From: Flavivirga amylovorans
GTDB lineage: Bacteria > Bacteroidota > Bacteroidia > Flavobacteriales > Flavobacteriaceae
Assembly: GCF_030540875.1 (NCBI RefSeq)
Contig: NZ_JAUOEM010000001.1
Span: 930,001-994,000 of the forward strand
Reading direction: 5' to 3'
DNA: 64,000 nucleotides
Shown here in pieces: positions 25,749 through 34,712 of the stretch. The notes below the pieces were generated by a model. It was not told the origin of the DNA. It saw only the letters and a list, made by a program, of their open reading frames with translations, and made no database searches. Position numbers and translations under genes: made by a program. The stretch's first letter is position 1, and the number at the start of each line of letters is the position of its first letter.

Positions 25749-28700
25749 ATGAAAAAAACAACCCTCACAACTTTTTTCTTGTTTTTTGGGCTTCTTGCAT
25801 TTTCGCAGGTTACAACATCAAACATTAAAGGTCTAATTTTAGATAAAAATTCTGACCCTCTCCCTGGAGCGAATATCGTCGCGATTCATACACCAACAGG
25901 TACTAAGTATGGAGCAGCAACAAATTTTGATGGTCGATTTAACTTATTAAATCTAAGAGTAGGAGGTCCTTACTCAATTACTATAAGTTTTGTTGGTTTT
26001 CAAGATCAAACATATAATGATATCTTTCTAAGTTTGGGTAAAACTCAAAATCTGGATGCTGTTTTGACAGAAGACAATGAACAGTTAGATGCAGTAATTG
26101 TTCAAGGAACTGGAGGAACAGGAACATTTGGTAGTGATCGTACAGGCGCACAAACAAGTGTAGGACGTCGTGAATTAACACGTTTACCTACTATTTCTAG
26201 ATCAGCTTCAGATTTTACTAGATTAGAGCCATCTGCAAGTGGAAATTCTTTTGGAGGTAGAAACGATCAGTACAATAACTTCTCTCTTGATGGTGCTATT
26301 TTTAACAACCCTTTTGGTTTAGATTCGCCGACTCCTGGAGGGCAAACGGGAGCACAGCCTATTTCATTAGATGCAATAGATCAAATATCAGTATCTACAG
26401 CACCGTACGATGTGACGCAATCAGGATTTACTGGCGCTTCAGTGAATGCGGTTACTAAAAGTGGAACTAATGAGTTTCATGGTACGGTTTATGGTTTCTT
26501 CAGAAATCAGGATTTAACAGGAGGAAAGATAAAAGGAGAAGATGTAACGAAACCAGATTTAGAACAAGTGCAATATGGGGTTAGTATTGGCGGACCTATT
26601 ATTAAAAATAAATTGTTCTTTTTTGCCAATTTCGAAAAAGATGACAGAACAGATTTAGGAACTAATGGATGGATTCCTAATACAGGCTCTGGTGCTGTTA
26701 ATGAATCTAGAGTAAGTGCAAGTGACCTAATGAGTGTGTCAAATGCTTTGGCAACATTAGGCTATGATACAGGAGCTTACGAAGGCTTTACCTATGGATC
26801 TGAATCGACCAAAGGAATTTTTAAACTAGATTGGAATATCAATGATAATAATCGTTTAGCGATTATTTATAACTTTTTAAACGCATCAAAAGAAAAGCCA
26901 GCACATCCTACAGCTTTGGGAGTTAGAGGCCCAAGCTTTACAACGCTTCAGTTTGAAAATTCAGGATATGAAATAAATAATGGAATAAAATCTGTACAAT
27001 TAGAGTTAAATTCAACATTATCTGGTGAAATGACTAATAAATTGCAGATAGGTTATACTCATTTTGATGATTTTAGAACGCCATTATCTGCACCAGCACC
27101 GGCTATTACTATTCAAGATGGAAGTGGGTCTAATTATATTATTGCTGGTCATGAACCATTTTCTATTAATAATAGATTAGATCAAAAGGTGATTCAACTT
27201 ACTAATAATTTAAATGTAGTTAAAGGGAATCACACATTTACAATTGGATTTTCTTTTGAAAAATTTCAATTTGATAACTCTTTTAATTTAGGAGCTTTTG
27301 GTTATGATGAAGATGGTGATTTTAATCAAGAAGTTGGAGCATTTGCAGCGTATCCAAACTTAAATGCTTTTCTTACTGATGTAAATGATGGTACATTAGC
27401 TGCTGCATTAGCTAATGCTGATAATATTTTTAACGCTAATAATGCTTTGGCCGCTGGCGACGGGTGGTCTTTAGCAGAAACGAATGTTGGACAATTAGCA
27501 TTTTATGTACAGGACGAATGGAATGTAAACGATAATTTTAAATTAACTTACGGTATTAGATTCGATAAACCATTATATTTTGATACCAGAGATAAAATTG
27601 ATGAAAACATAGCAAGAAAACCTTTTACTTTCGATCCTACGATTCCTTATTTTAACCCTAACACAAATCAGGAAACTTTAATAGATTCAAGGAAATTACC
27701 AAATAATAAATTTCTTATTTCTCCGCGTTTAGGCTTTAACTGGGATGTTAATGGAGAAAATAAAACACAAATACGAGGCGGTACAGGGATATTTACTGGT
27801 CGTTTTCCGTTTGTATGGTTAGGAAACCAAGTACAAGGATTAGACTTTTTCTTTTATCAAGTAGTAGATCCAGAATTTAAATGGCCACAAGTATGGAGAA
27901 CCAATGTAGGAGCCGATCATAAATTTGAAAATGGTATTGTTTTAACAGGAGATGTATCTTACACAAAGGATATTAATGGTGCTCATGTACAAAACTGGGG
28001 ATTAAGAAACCCATCAGGGACACTTAATGCGCCTGGAGATAACAGACCAACTTATTTACCTGCTGATAGAGGTAATAATGCCTATGTATTTACAAATTCA
28101 GATAAAGGACGTATTTGGAATGCCAGTTTAAAAGCACAAAAGACTTTTGATAATGGTATATATGCAAGTGTCGCTTATAACTATTTAAATGCTAAAGATG
28201 TAAACTCCATAGAAGCTGAAATTACAGGTGATGCATTCGATTTTAACCCAAATTTAGGGAACGCGAATAATGATGTGTTGTCTTACTCTAAATATGGAGA
28301 TACACATCGCTTTATAGGTTTGGCTAGTAAAAAATGGTCGTATGCAAGTGATAAAATGGCCACAACAGTTTCTGCCTTTTGTGAATATGCGCAAGGCGGG
28401 CGTTTTAATTATACATATGCAGGTAATATAAATGGAGATAGTTCTTTTCAAAACAACGACCTTATTTATATCCCTACTGCTAGTGAAGTACAGCAGATGC
28501 AGTTTTCTGGAGCTGGACAAGCGGAAGCTTTTGAAAGATTCATTCAGCAAGATGATTATTTAAGTGACAACAGAGGACGTTATTTTGATAGATACGGTGC
28601 GTTATCACCATGGAGAAGTCGCTGGGATGTTAAGATCTTACAGGATTTTAAGTTTAACGTAAGTAGTGACAAAACAAATACACTTCAGTTAAGTATTGAT

Positions 28701-28898
28701 ATTCTTAATTTTGGAAACTTAATTAATTCCGATTGGGGCGTAGTTGAGCAACCAAATAATATGTCTCCAATAGGAGTTGATACTTCTGGAGCGACTCCTG
28801 TTTATACTTTTGATGACACGTTAACGGATTCATTTGGGTTTGATTCTAGTTTAGCTTCTAGATGGCAAATGCAATTCGGTTTACGTTATATATTCTAA
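25749..28898 (+). CDS. Oar-like TonB-dependent outer-membrane receptor
   Basis: A 1049-residue outer-membrane protein: signal peptide (1-20), carboxypeptidase-like regulatory domain (IKGLILDKNSDPLPGANIVA to about 110), plug domain (RSASDFTRLEPSASGNSFGG, NNFSLDGAIFNNPFGLD, YDVTQSGFTGASVNAVTKSG) and a long barrel ending in SRWQMQFGLRYIF. The plug wording is that of Oar-type receptors, which are abundant in Bacteroidetes outer membranes and lack a SusD partner. Substrate unknown. Transcribed alone, with its own terminator at 28926-28957. Confidence 0.93.
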   Translation: MKKTTLTTFFLFFGLLAFSQVTTSNIKGLILDKNSDPLPGANIVAIHTPTGTKYGAATNFDGRFNLLNLRVGGPYSITISFVGFQDQTYNDIFLSLGKTQNLDAVLTEDNEQLDAVIVQGTGGTGTFGSDRTGAQTSVGRRELTRLPTISRSASDFTRLEPSASGNSFGGRNDQYNNFSLDGAIFNNPFGLDSPTPGGQTGAQPISLDAIDQISVSTAPYDVTQSGFTGASVNAVTKSGTNEFHGTVYGFFRNQDLTGGKIKGEDVTKPDLEQVQYGVSIGGPIIKNKLFFFANFEKDDRTDLGTNGWIPNTGSGAVNESRVSASDLMSVSNALATLGYDTGAYEGFTYGSESTKGIFKLDWNINDNNRLAIIYNFLNASKEKPAHPTALGVRGPSFTTLQFENSGYEINNGIKSVQLELNSTLSGEMTNKLQIGYTHFDDFRTPLSAPAPAITIQDGSGSNYIIAGHEPFSINNRLDQKVIQLTNNLNVVKGNHTFTIGFSFEKFQFDNSFNLGAFGYDEDGDFNQEVGAFAAYPNLNAFLTDVNDGTLAAALANADNIFNANNALAAGDGWSLAETNVGQLAFYVQDEWNVNDNFKLTYGIRFDKPLYFDTRDKIDENIARKPFTFDPTIPYFNPNTNQETLIDSRKLPNNKFLISPRLGFNWDVNGENKTQIRGGTGIFTGRFPFVWLGNQVQGLDFFFYQVVDPEFKWPQVWRTNVGADHKFENGIVLTGDVSYTKDINGAHVQNWGLRNPSGTLNAPGDNRPTYLPADRGNNAYVFTNSDKGRIWNASLKAQKTFDNGIYASVAYNYLNAKDVNSIEAEITGDAFDFNPNLGNANNDVLSYSKYGDTHRFIGLASKKWSYASDKMATTVSAFCEYAQGGRFNYTYAGNINGDSSFQNNDLIYIPTASEVQQMQFSGAGQAEAFERFIQQDDYLSDNRGRYFDRYGALSPWRSRWDVKILQDFKFNVSSDKTNTLQLSIDILNFGNLINSDWGVVEQPNNMSPIGVDTSGATPVYTFDDTLTDSFGFDSSLASRWQMQFGLRYIF

Positions 28899-28925
28899 AA
28901 ATAATAACATATATATTCTTAAATT

Positions 28926-28957
28926 TGCGCTCTTAATATAGGAGCGCATTTTTTTAG
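28926..28957 (+). terminator. Terminator of the Oar-like receptor gene
   Basis: Stem tgcgctc / gagcgca with an eight-base loop, followed by a run of seven T, 28 bases past the stop codon. Confidence 0.9.
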
Positions 28958-29065
28958 TGAGATTCAATTTTGAAAAGTCGATCAGACACATTCAAAATTG
29001 TAAATCGAACTAATTCCGCTGAAGAGCGGGATCATAAAGCTACCTTGCAATTGATTTTTATTTAA

Positions 29066-29533
29066 ATGAAATATTCAAGACTTACAAAAGAGCAATTTGA
29101 AGAATTACATCAAGAGTTTATAAACTTTTTAGCAACGCAGTCTATCACTGCAGATGAGTGGGCTAACCTTAAAGCCAATAAACCAGAATTGGCTGAGATG
29201 GAATTAGATGTGTTTAGCGATCTAATCTGGGAAGGCGTTTTAAATAAAGCTGAATACTTAGAGCACATATCTCCACAGCATATGTATTTATTTCGTTTGG
29301 CTGAAGATAAAATGTATGTTATAGCACTTACCTTAAAAAATGATGTCGATATTACCACAAAAGAGGGATATAATTGGTTGCGTGAAAATTTAATGGACGA
29401 ACATGTTGAATTTTTACAAGCTGATAAAGATTATACCGACGATAAAAATTTGGATAAATTTAAAATGATTGAACAAGGTGCTGTTATTACAAAAGGTGAT
29501 TTGTTTAAGTATTTTGATAAGTTGATAAATTAA
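29066..29533 (+). CDS. Conserved flavobacterial protein, DUF6495-like
   Basis: A 155-residue cytoplasmic protein without signal peptide or membrane helix. It starts YSRLTKEQFEELHQEFINFLATQSI and continues with MELDVFSDLIWEGVLNKAEYLEH, which I associate with a small family restricted to flavobacteria (filed, to my memory, as DUF6495). It is rich in acidic and aromatic residues. No function is known. It lies alone between a terminator and the repeat at 29532-29653. Confidence 0.8.
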   Translation: MKYSRLTKEQFEELHQEFINFLATQSITADEWANLKANKPELAEMELDVFSDLIWEGVLNKAEYLEHISPQHMYLFRLAEDKMYVIALTLKNDVDITTKEGYNWLRENLMDEHVEFLQADKDYTDDKNLDKFKMIEQGAVITKGDLFKYFDKLIN

Positions 29534-29653
29534 TTGTCATTGCGAGGAGGCACGACGTGGCAATCTGTTAATCGTTTAGCTCTTTTTTTAATTTAGTTCT
29601 AATTTAAAAGATTGCCACGCTTTTTTCTACTAAAAAAGCTCGCAATGACAATT
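29532..29653. repeat. Long interrupted inverted repeat between two genes
   Basis: Two nested pairs of arms: aattgtcattgcgag (29532-29546) with its exact complement at 29639-29653, and cgtggcaatct (29556-29566) with agattgccacg (29609-29619). The wording gtcattgcgaggaggcacgacg is that of a dispersed intergenic repeat found in many flavobacterial genomes. It ends at the stop codon of the preceding gene, so it may also stabilise or end that mRNA. Confidence 0.8.
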
Positions 29654-29661
29654 TCATTATA

Positions 29662-29669
29662 TATTTTTG
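29662..29669 (+). promoter_or_regulatory. -7 box for hisS
   Basis: TATTTTTG, an exact TAnnTTTG match, between the two repeat elements and 80 bases before the hisS ATG. The leader would contain both small palindromes (29673-29690 and 29725-29742). Confidence 0.4.
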
Positions 29670-29672
29670 TTG

Positions 29673-29742
29673 TTCCTGCGGAGTCAGGAATCTATTTTAA
29701 AAAATTAATAATCATTAAATGAGATACCTGCCTTCGCAGGTA
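29673..29742. repeat. Two small REP-like palindromes in the hisS leader
   Basis: ttcctg-cggagt-caggaa (29673-29690) and tacctgc-cttc-gcaggta (29725-29742). The second lies seven bases before the hisS ATG, where a ribosome would land, and creates a false upstream open frame. Both share the cctgc...gcagg core with the element at 15302-15353. Confidence 0.7.
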
Positions 29743-29748
29743 CTAGAT

Positions 29749-31119
29749 ATGGCTCAAAAACCAAGCATACCAAAAGGCACCAGAGATTTTAACCCAGAAC
29801 ATGTAGCAAAACGTCATTATATTTTTAATGCAATTCGTAGTGCTTTTGAAACGTTCGGATTTCAACCCATTGAAACACCCAGTTTTGAAAATTCTGATAC
29901 CTTAATGGGGAAATATGGAGAAGAGGGAGATCGTTTGATTTTTAAGATTTTAAATTCTGGAGATTATTTATCTAAAGCTAATCATGATGCTTACGATACA
30001 AAAAACTCAAATAAATTAACATCAAGTATATCGGAAAAGGCCCTTCGTTACGACCTTACCGTGCCTTTTGCTCGTTATGTCGTTCAACACCAGAACGAGA
30101 TTGAATTTCCGTTTAAACGTTATCAAATCCAGCCAGTTTGGAGGGCAGATAGACCTCAAAAGGGACGCTTTAGAGAGTTTTTTCAATGTGATGCCGATGT
30201 AGTTGGTTCCAAATCCTTGTGGCAGGAAGTGGAGTTTATTCAATTATATGATACTGTTTTTTCAGCTTTAAAGCTCAAAGATGTAACGATTAAAATAAAC
30301 AATAGAAAAATACTTTCAGGAATCGCTGAAGTTATTGGTGCTTCTGATAAACTAATAGATTTTACAGTTGCGCTTGATAAATTAGATAAAATAGGTGAGG
30401 ATAAGGTAAAAGAAGAAATGGTAAGTAAAGGGATTTCTGAAGAAGGTATTAGCAGACTACAACCGTTATTTTCTTTATCTGGATCTTTCGAGTCTCAAAT
30501 TGAAAGTTTAAAAGGTATTCTTAGTGCTTCTGAAGAAGGACAAAAAGGTATAGAAGAATTATTTTTTATAAATACAGCAATTTCTGAATTAGGATTGTCG
30601 ACTGCAACGTTACAATTGGATGTAACCCTTGCTCGTGGATTAAACTATTATACAGGTGCTATTTTTGAAGTATCTGCACCGAAAGATGTGAAAATGGGAT
30701 CGATTGGAGGCGGTGGTCGCTATGATGATTTAACCGGCATTTTTGGAATGAAAGATGTAAGTGGTGTAGGGATTAGTTTTGGTTTAGATCGAATCTATTT
30801 AGTTCTAGAAGAATTAAACCTATTTCCAGAAACAGTTAATAAAAATGTAGAAGTACTTTTTATAAATTTCGGAGATAAAGAGGCTTTATTTAGCTTAAAA
30901 GCTATTAATAAATTACGATCACAAGGCATAAATTCTGAATTGTACCCAGATGCGGCTAAAATGAAGAAACAAATGAACCACGCTAATAAGCGTGCCATTC
31001 CGTTTGTCGTTTTAGTTGGTGATGAAGAAATCATTTCTAACACATATACATTAAAAGATATGGTTTCTGGGGAGCAGCATAAAGTATCTTTGGAAGCGTT
31101 AATAGACCTTATAAAATAA
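29749..31119 (+). CDS. hisS: Histidyl-tRNA synthetase
   Basis: A class II aminoacyl-tRNA synthetase that charges tRNA-His. Motifs: [15 protein letters not shown] at the start, class II motif 2 ([41 protein letters not shown]), histidine motifs ([43 protein letters not shown]), and a C-terminal anticodon-binding domain. I chose the ATG at 29749 ([11 protein letters not shown]). An earlier in-frame ATG at 29719 would only translate the REP-like palindrome. Confidence 0.97.
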   Translation: MAQKPSIPKGTRDFNPEHVAKRHYIFNAIRSAFETFGFQPIETPSFENSDTLMGKYGEEGDRLIFKILNSGDYLSKANHDAYDTKNSNKLTSSISEKALRYDLTVPFARYVVQHQNEIEFPFKRYQIQPVWRADRPQKGRFREFFQCDADVVGSKSLWQEVEFIQLYDTVFSALKLKDVTIKINNRKILSGIAEVIGASDKLIDFTVALDKLDKIGEDKVKEEMVSKGISEEGISRLQPLFSLSGSFESQIESLKGILSASEEGQKGIEELFFINTAISELGLSTATLQLDVTLARGLNYYTGAIFEVSAPKDVKMGSIGGGGRYDDLTGIFGMKDVSGVGISFGLDRIYLVLEELNLFPETVNKNVEVLFINFGDKEALFSLKAINKLRSQGINSELYPDAAKMKKQMNHANKRAIPFVVLVGDEEIISNTYTLKDMVSGEQHKVSLEALIDLIK

Positions 31120-31120
31120 A

Positions 31121-31148
31121 AAAAGTCCTGAACGTCAGTTCAGGACTT
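31121..31148. terminator. Terminator between hisS and the first giant protein gene
   Basis: A perfect 11-bp stem (aagtcctgaac / gttcaggactt, 31123-31133 with 31138-31148) and a four-base loop. The A run before it reads as a T run on the minus strand, so it fits best as the terminator of the minus-strand gene at 31218, and it is also just past the hisS stop. Confidence 0.8.
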
Positions 31149-31217
31149 GAAATATAGCTAAGTAAAAGAATAGGTTTATGGTTTAAGTGACTAACTCAAA
31201 TAACAAACTCAACTATA

Positions 31218-34200
31218 TTATTTAATCAACACTTTTTTAGAAATAGTTCCATATTCGGTTTGTATTTTCAAGATATAATTTCCCGTTTTAATTTGACTTG
31301 CACTATATAATAGATGCTTTTCAGTGGTATTTGTTTGAAACTTAAACAATGATTGCCCTAGTATATTGAGCATTTCAACAGACTCTATTAATTTAGATAC
31401 TGGGTTATTAATTATAATACTGTTCTTCTCATTAGAAAAGTAAACTTCTATCGAGCTTTTATTAATATCATTATCTCCTAAGGTTTTTTGAGATTTAGAG
31501 AATGTAATTTCAAAACGATTTAAATATTCTCCTGCATCTAAGTAGGTTTCATAATGACCTTGTTTTAAATTTTGGTATGTATTCGATTCTTTATCATGTA
31601 AATAAATTTCTAAATTATCAGGCATATTTTCTAATTCATCAATGGTAATGCTATTAAATCCGTCACTCTTAGTATGGATTCCTAAAGGGATAATGGTTTG
31701 CTCATCAATGTTATCAATACCTTGAATGGTAAATTTTTCATTATTGATTAACCAATACATATCATCTATTTGAGTATCTATATATTTAGAATCGTAGCCC
31801 CAATCGTAATTAGCTGATGCATTTTCATCAACAGTAATTAATAGTTGCCTATGAATTTTATTTATAGAATTAAAACCAATCCTTAGTTTCATCCTAGTAT
31901 CTCCAGTATTGGTTTTGTTACTGGAATTTGCTTTACTTTTTTTAGTATTCGATGATTTTACAAATAATGAGTTGCTGCCATCTTCAATTTGAAATACACG
32001 CTGACCGTTGTTAAATTTAACAGTACCAGCTGCTTCGGCAGTAACAAAGAAACCTTGAGCTACCGGGATATACCTGCCCGGTGTTTTGGTAGGAATACCT
32101 CCAGTCGCTACATCTGGATCGTTAGTTCCTTTTGATGCTGCTGGTACACCTCCTGAGAGTGAGTACGTGGCATAGCCACCTTGATATTCACGAAGAATAT
32201 GAGAACCACCTCCCCAATGTTCCCAGAAATATAAGGTTCCAGTTGTAGAACCTGCACCAGCAATGGTAGGGCCATTATCTAATATAAATTGCACAGCATC
32301 TATGGCAGATGGATATGGATTACCAACCAAATAGTCATTTCCAGAACTTATATTTAAAGTAATGTCTCCATTATTAGGTTTTCCTTTTAATACATAATTT
32401 TGGGGTGTACTGATTGTACCAGTTCCAGGACCTTTCATAGTAAAACCTTCACCAGCAAGTAAAGATCCAGTACTACGTACATGCTGCCATTTGGAATAAT
32501 TATCACTTTGTTGATTGCTAAATTTCCAAACCCAATAATCTGCAATTCCTACAGGAGATGCGGTGCCATTATATCCAGACGTTAAGAAGTTGACATTAGT
32601 GAAAATATCTGGTAATTTATAATTGTTATTATTAGTAGTATTATTGGGTAATCCCATTGGAGATGACCAATAATTGTACGTAAAAGTATCTGCAGTTCCT
32701 TGTTGATCTTTTTCTAGTGTTCCTGAACTGGAAGCATCTAGTGTACTATCATCGGTTTGAATTAATTGTGATTCTCCTTCTAAATCGATGTCTCCATTTA
32801 ATCTTAAATACCATGAGTTGAATAACCCAGAATCTCCATTTACTTCTAATTTGCTTCCACTATCCAGAATTAAGCCTACAGTATGACGATCTATGCTTGT
32901 TTGCATATTTCCTTTTATTTGAATAATAGCACAATCTGGTGTCGAACTACTAATACCCCATACATTACCATGTTCCCAATTACTAGGATCTGTCCAATCA
33001 CCACTACATGATGACGTGGTAACATATGGTAGTGGCGCTGTTCTTTCTTGATAGGTCCGCATATTGTTTAGCTTACCATCTACATTTGCACTTGAATCAT
33101 CTGGAGTGTATCCCGTATCTATAATATCCATTTTATAGTACAGTTCTAAATCACTCCATAATAAGCCTTCTATATCTTTAGGGATTATAGTCCCTCTAAC
33201 ATTTCCAGCATTATTTTCAATTTCTTGATTTATTTGTCTGTGTAATTGATCTATAGTGAGTGCTTTATTGTAAACTCGAGTTTCGTATATAGAACCTTCA
33301 AAATAATTGTTATCTAGTTGGGTATTTCTGCCTATTTCAAAATCGTGATCAGCATTCCAACTAGCATTATTGTCTATAGTAGTTCCTAGTAGAGAAGCAT
33401 CAGTTAAGCTCCAAATAACCTCTCCATTTATATACAGTTCAAAAACTCCAGAAATCCCATTGTATGTACAAGTAGTATGATACCAAAGGTTATCGCTTAA
33501 TAATGCGCTGCTAACATCTGTAGAATAAATATTTAAACCAGTATTAGTTCTTAGGAAAGCTCTCAATTTTTTATCAGAATCCACATATAATCTTAAATTA
33601 CGTTGCCCCATGATGTCCCCTCCATCAGATCCATTATCTAATTTTATCCATGTCATCATCGTGGTTTCGGATTTTCCTCCTAAAAAAGCAGATCGATTTA
33701 TATAATCATTAACACCATCGAAATCTAGAGTTTGAGGTATACAAAAGCTAAAGTTTCCTAATCCAGATCCATGAACAACATTTGGTGAACATGTAGAGCA
33801 ATTTTGCCATAAAAAAGTAACGCTGGTAATATAGTCATCATCTAAAAAATTCACACCTACAATAGCATCAGTTCCACTTGTGGATGACGCATTTGCATCA
33901 ATAACACCAGTTGCATTGTTCGTGGTATAAGATGGATTAGCTGAATCTGTAAATGTTGGATATATAGTAGAACCACTAGTAGTTGTGGCAGTAATTGTAT
34001 ACATATCTCCATTTGTTCCGTTGGAGTTAACATGAGATAAATCGAATGATAATGCATAAATAGGAGTACTAAATGTCATTGTACATGTTATACCTGTTGA
34101 TGAGAATCCAGTAGTAATTAAGTCTAAGTTTTCAACTGTAGAATTACTTGAAGACGTTCCAACTACAGGTGTTTGTCCACTTCCCCATGTTCCTAAAGAA

Positions 34201-34442
34201 GATGTTTCTCCAGTAAACACAACAGAAATGTCAATACCTGAATTGTTTACATTATTAAATGTATTAGATAAATTTCCAGCAGCTAGCCAATTATACTCAT
34301 TACTAGTTAATGGAGAGGAAGACCAATCTAGCGTATAATTTTCACCACATGTAGGAGGTGAATGTAATTGTGCTTTCGAGCTTATCGAAATAAGAAAGGA
34401 ACATAAAAACATTACTTTATATAAAAGTATTATCTTTTTCAT
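31218..34442 (-). CDS. Giant secreted T9SS protein with LamG domain (paralogue A)
   Basis: A 1074-residue secreted protein: signal peptide (1-24), a beta-rich N-terminal domain to about 235, a LamG/concanavalin-like domain at about 240-415 (FDGVNDYINRSAFLGGKS, MTWIKLDNGSDGGD, HDFEIGRNTQLDNNYFEGSI), then a long module at about 430-960 shared with the genes at 34713 and 48108 (LEGESQLIQTDDS, YNYWSSP, HVRSTG, GNDYLVGNPYPSAIDA, PVAQGFFVTA, HRQLLITVD), and a T9SS type A sorting tail ending TISKKVLIK. Function is unknown; surface adhesion or glycan binding is inference from LamG and from the sulfatases nearby. Confidence 0.88.
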   Translation of the reverse strand: MKKIILLYKVMFLCSFLISISSKAQLHSPPTCGENYTLDWSSSPLTSNEYNWLAAGNLSNTFNNVNNSGIDISVVFTGETSSLGTWGSGQTPVVGTSSSNSTVENLDLITTGFSSTGITCTMTFSTPIYALSFDLSHVNSNGTNGDMYTITATTTSGSTIYPTFTDSANPSYTTNNATGVIDANASSTSGTDAIVGVNFLDDDYITSVTFLWQNCSTCSPNVVHGSGLGNFSFCIPQTLDFDGVNDYINRSAFLGGKSETTMMTWIKLDNGSDGGDIMGQRNLRLYVDSDKKLRAFLRTNTGLNIYSTDVSSALLSDNLWYHTTCTYNGISGVFELYINGEVIWSLTDASLLGTTIDNNASWNADHDFEIGRNTQLDNNYFEGSIYETRVYNKALTIDQLHRQINQEIENNAGNVRGTIIPKDIEGLLWSDLELYYKMDIIDTGYTPDDSSANVDGKLNNMRTYQERTAPLPYVTTSSCSGDWTDPSNWEHGNVWGISSSTPDCAIIQIKGNMQTSIDRHTVGLILDSGSKLEVNGDSGLFNSWYLRLNGDIDLEGESQLIQTDDSTLDASSSGTLEKDQQGTADTFTYNYWSSPMGLPNNTTNNNNYKLPDIFTNVNFLTSGYNGTASPVGIADYWVWKFSNQQSDNYSKWQHVRSTGSLLAGEGFTMKGPGTGTISTPQNYVLKGKPNNGDITLNISSGNDYLVGNPYPSAIDAVQFILDNGPTIAGAGSTTGTLYFWEHWGGGSHILREYQGGYATYSLSGGVPAASKGTNDPDVATGGIPTKTPGRYIPVAQGFFVTAEAAGTVKFNNGQRVFQIEDGSNSLFVKSSNTKKSKANSSNKTNTGDTRMKLRIGFNSINKIHRQLLITVDENASANYDWGYDSKYIDTQIDDMYWLINNEKFTIQGIDNIDEQTIIPLGIHTKSDGFNSITIDELENMPDNLEIYLHDKESNTYQNLKQGHYETYLDAGEYLNRFEITFSKSQKTLGDNDINKSSIEVYFSNEKNSIIINNPVSKLIESVEMLNILGQSLFKFQTNTTEKHLLYSASQIKTGNYILKIQTEYGTISKKVLIK

Positions 34443-34457
34443 AAGGCTGGTTAAGTA

Positions 34458-34480
34458 TTTAGTTTGGGGCTAAATATTTG
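34458..34480 (-). promoter_or_regulatory. Conserved leader block of paralogue A
   Basis: The 23 bases tttagtttggggctaaatat plus ttg agree with 34458-34480's counterpart at 39895-39917 at 22 of 23 positions. Both lie just upstream of the start codon of a giant T9SS gene on the minus strand. Confidence 0.55.
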
Positions 34481-34518
34481 TTTATCTAGTCAATTCTTTT
34501 GACTAACTCGTTATTGGG

Positions 34519-34586
34519 CAAATATACATTTTATTTTAATAAATACACGATAAAATGTATAAAAAATACGATGAAATACATTTTTT
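34519..34586 (-). promoter_or_regulatory. Promoter region of paralogue A
   Basis: On the minus strand 34519-34526 reads TATATTTG, an exact TAnnTTTG box. Upstream of it, at 34561-34586, aaaaaatacgatgaaataca and the following T run closely match the block at 53231-53256 in front of paralogue C, pointing to shared control. Confidence 0.5.
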
Positions 34587-34643
34587 ATGTATCATTATCA
34601 TGTTTAAATGAAGAAATGTGATAGGAAAGTTATGTATTAATCT

Positions 34644-34703
34644 GTTCTGTATTTGGAATAAAATTCTACTCACTATCAACGAATTTTATTCCAAATACAG
34701 AAC
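34644..34703. terminator. Perfect 23-bp inverted repeat after paralogue B
   Basis: Arms gttctgtatttggaataaaa ttc (34644-34666) and their exact complement (34681-34703), with a 14-base loop. It starts 10 bases past the paralogue B stop codon on the minus strand. The stem is longer than a usual terminator and lacks a strong T tract; it may be a terminator with mRNA-stabilising role or the remains of a mobile palindrome. Confidence 0.7.
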
Positions 34704-34712
34704 AACTAACTA

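Noticed and set aside
29719-29748. N-terminal extension of hisS by 10 residues
   Set aside because: It encodes only the REP-like palindrome; the family starts at [11 protein letters not shown].
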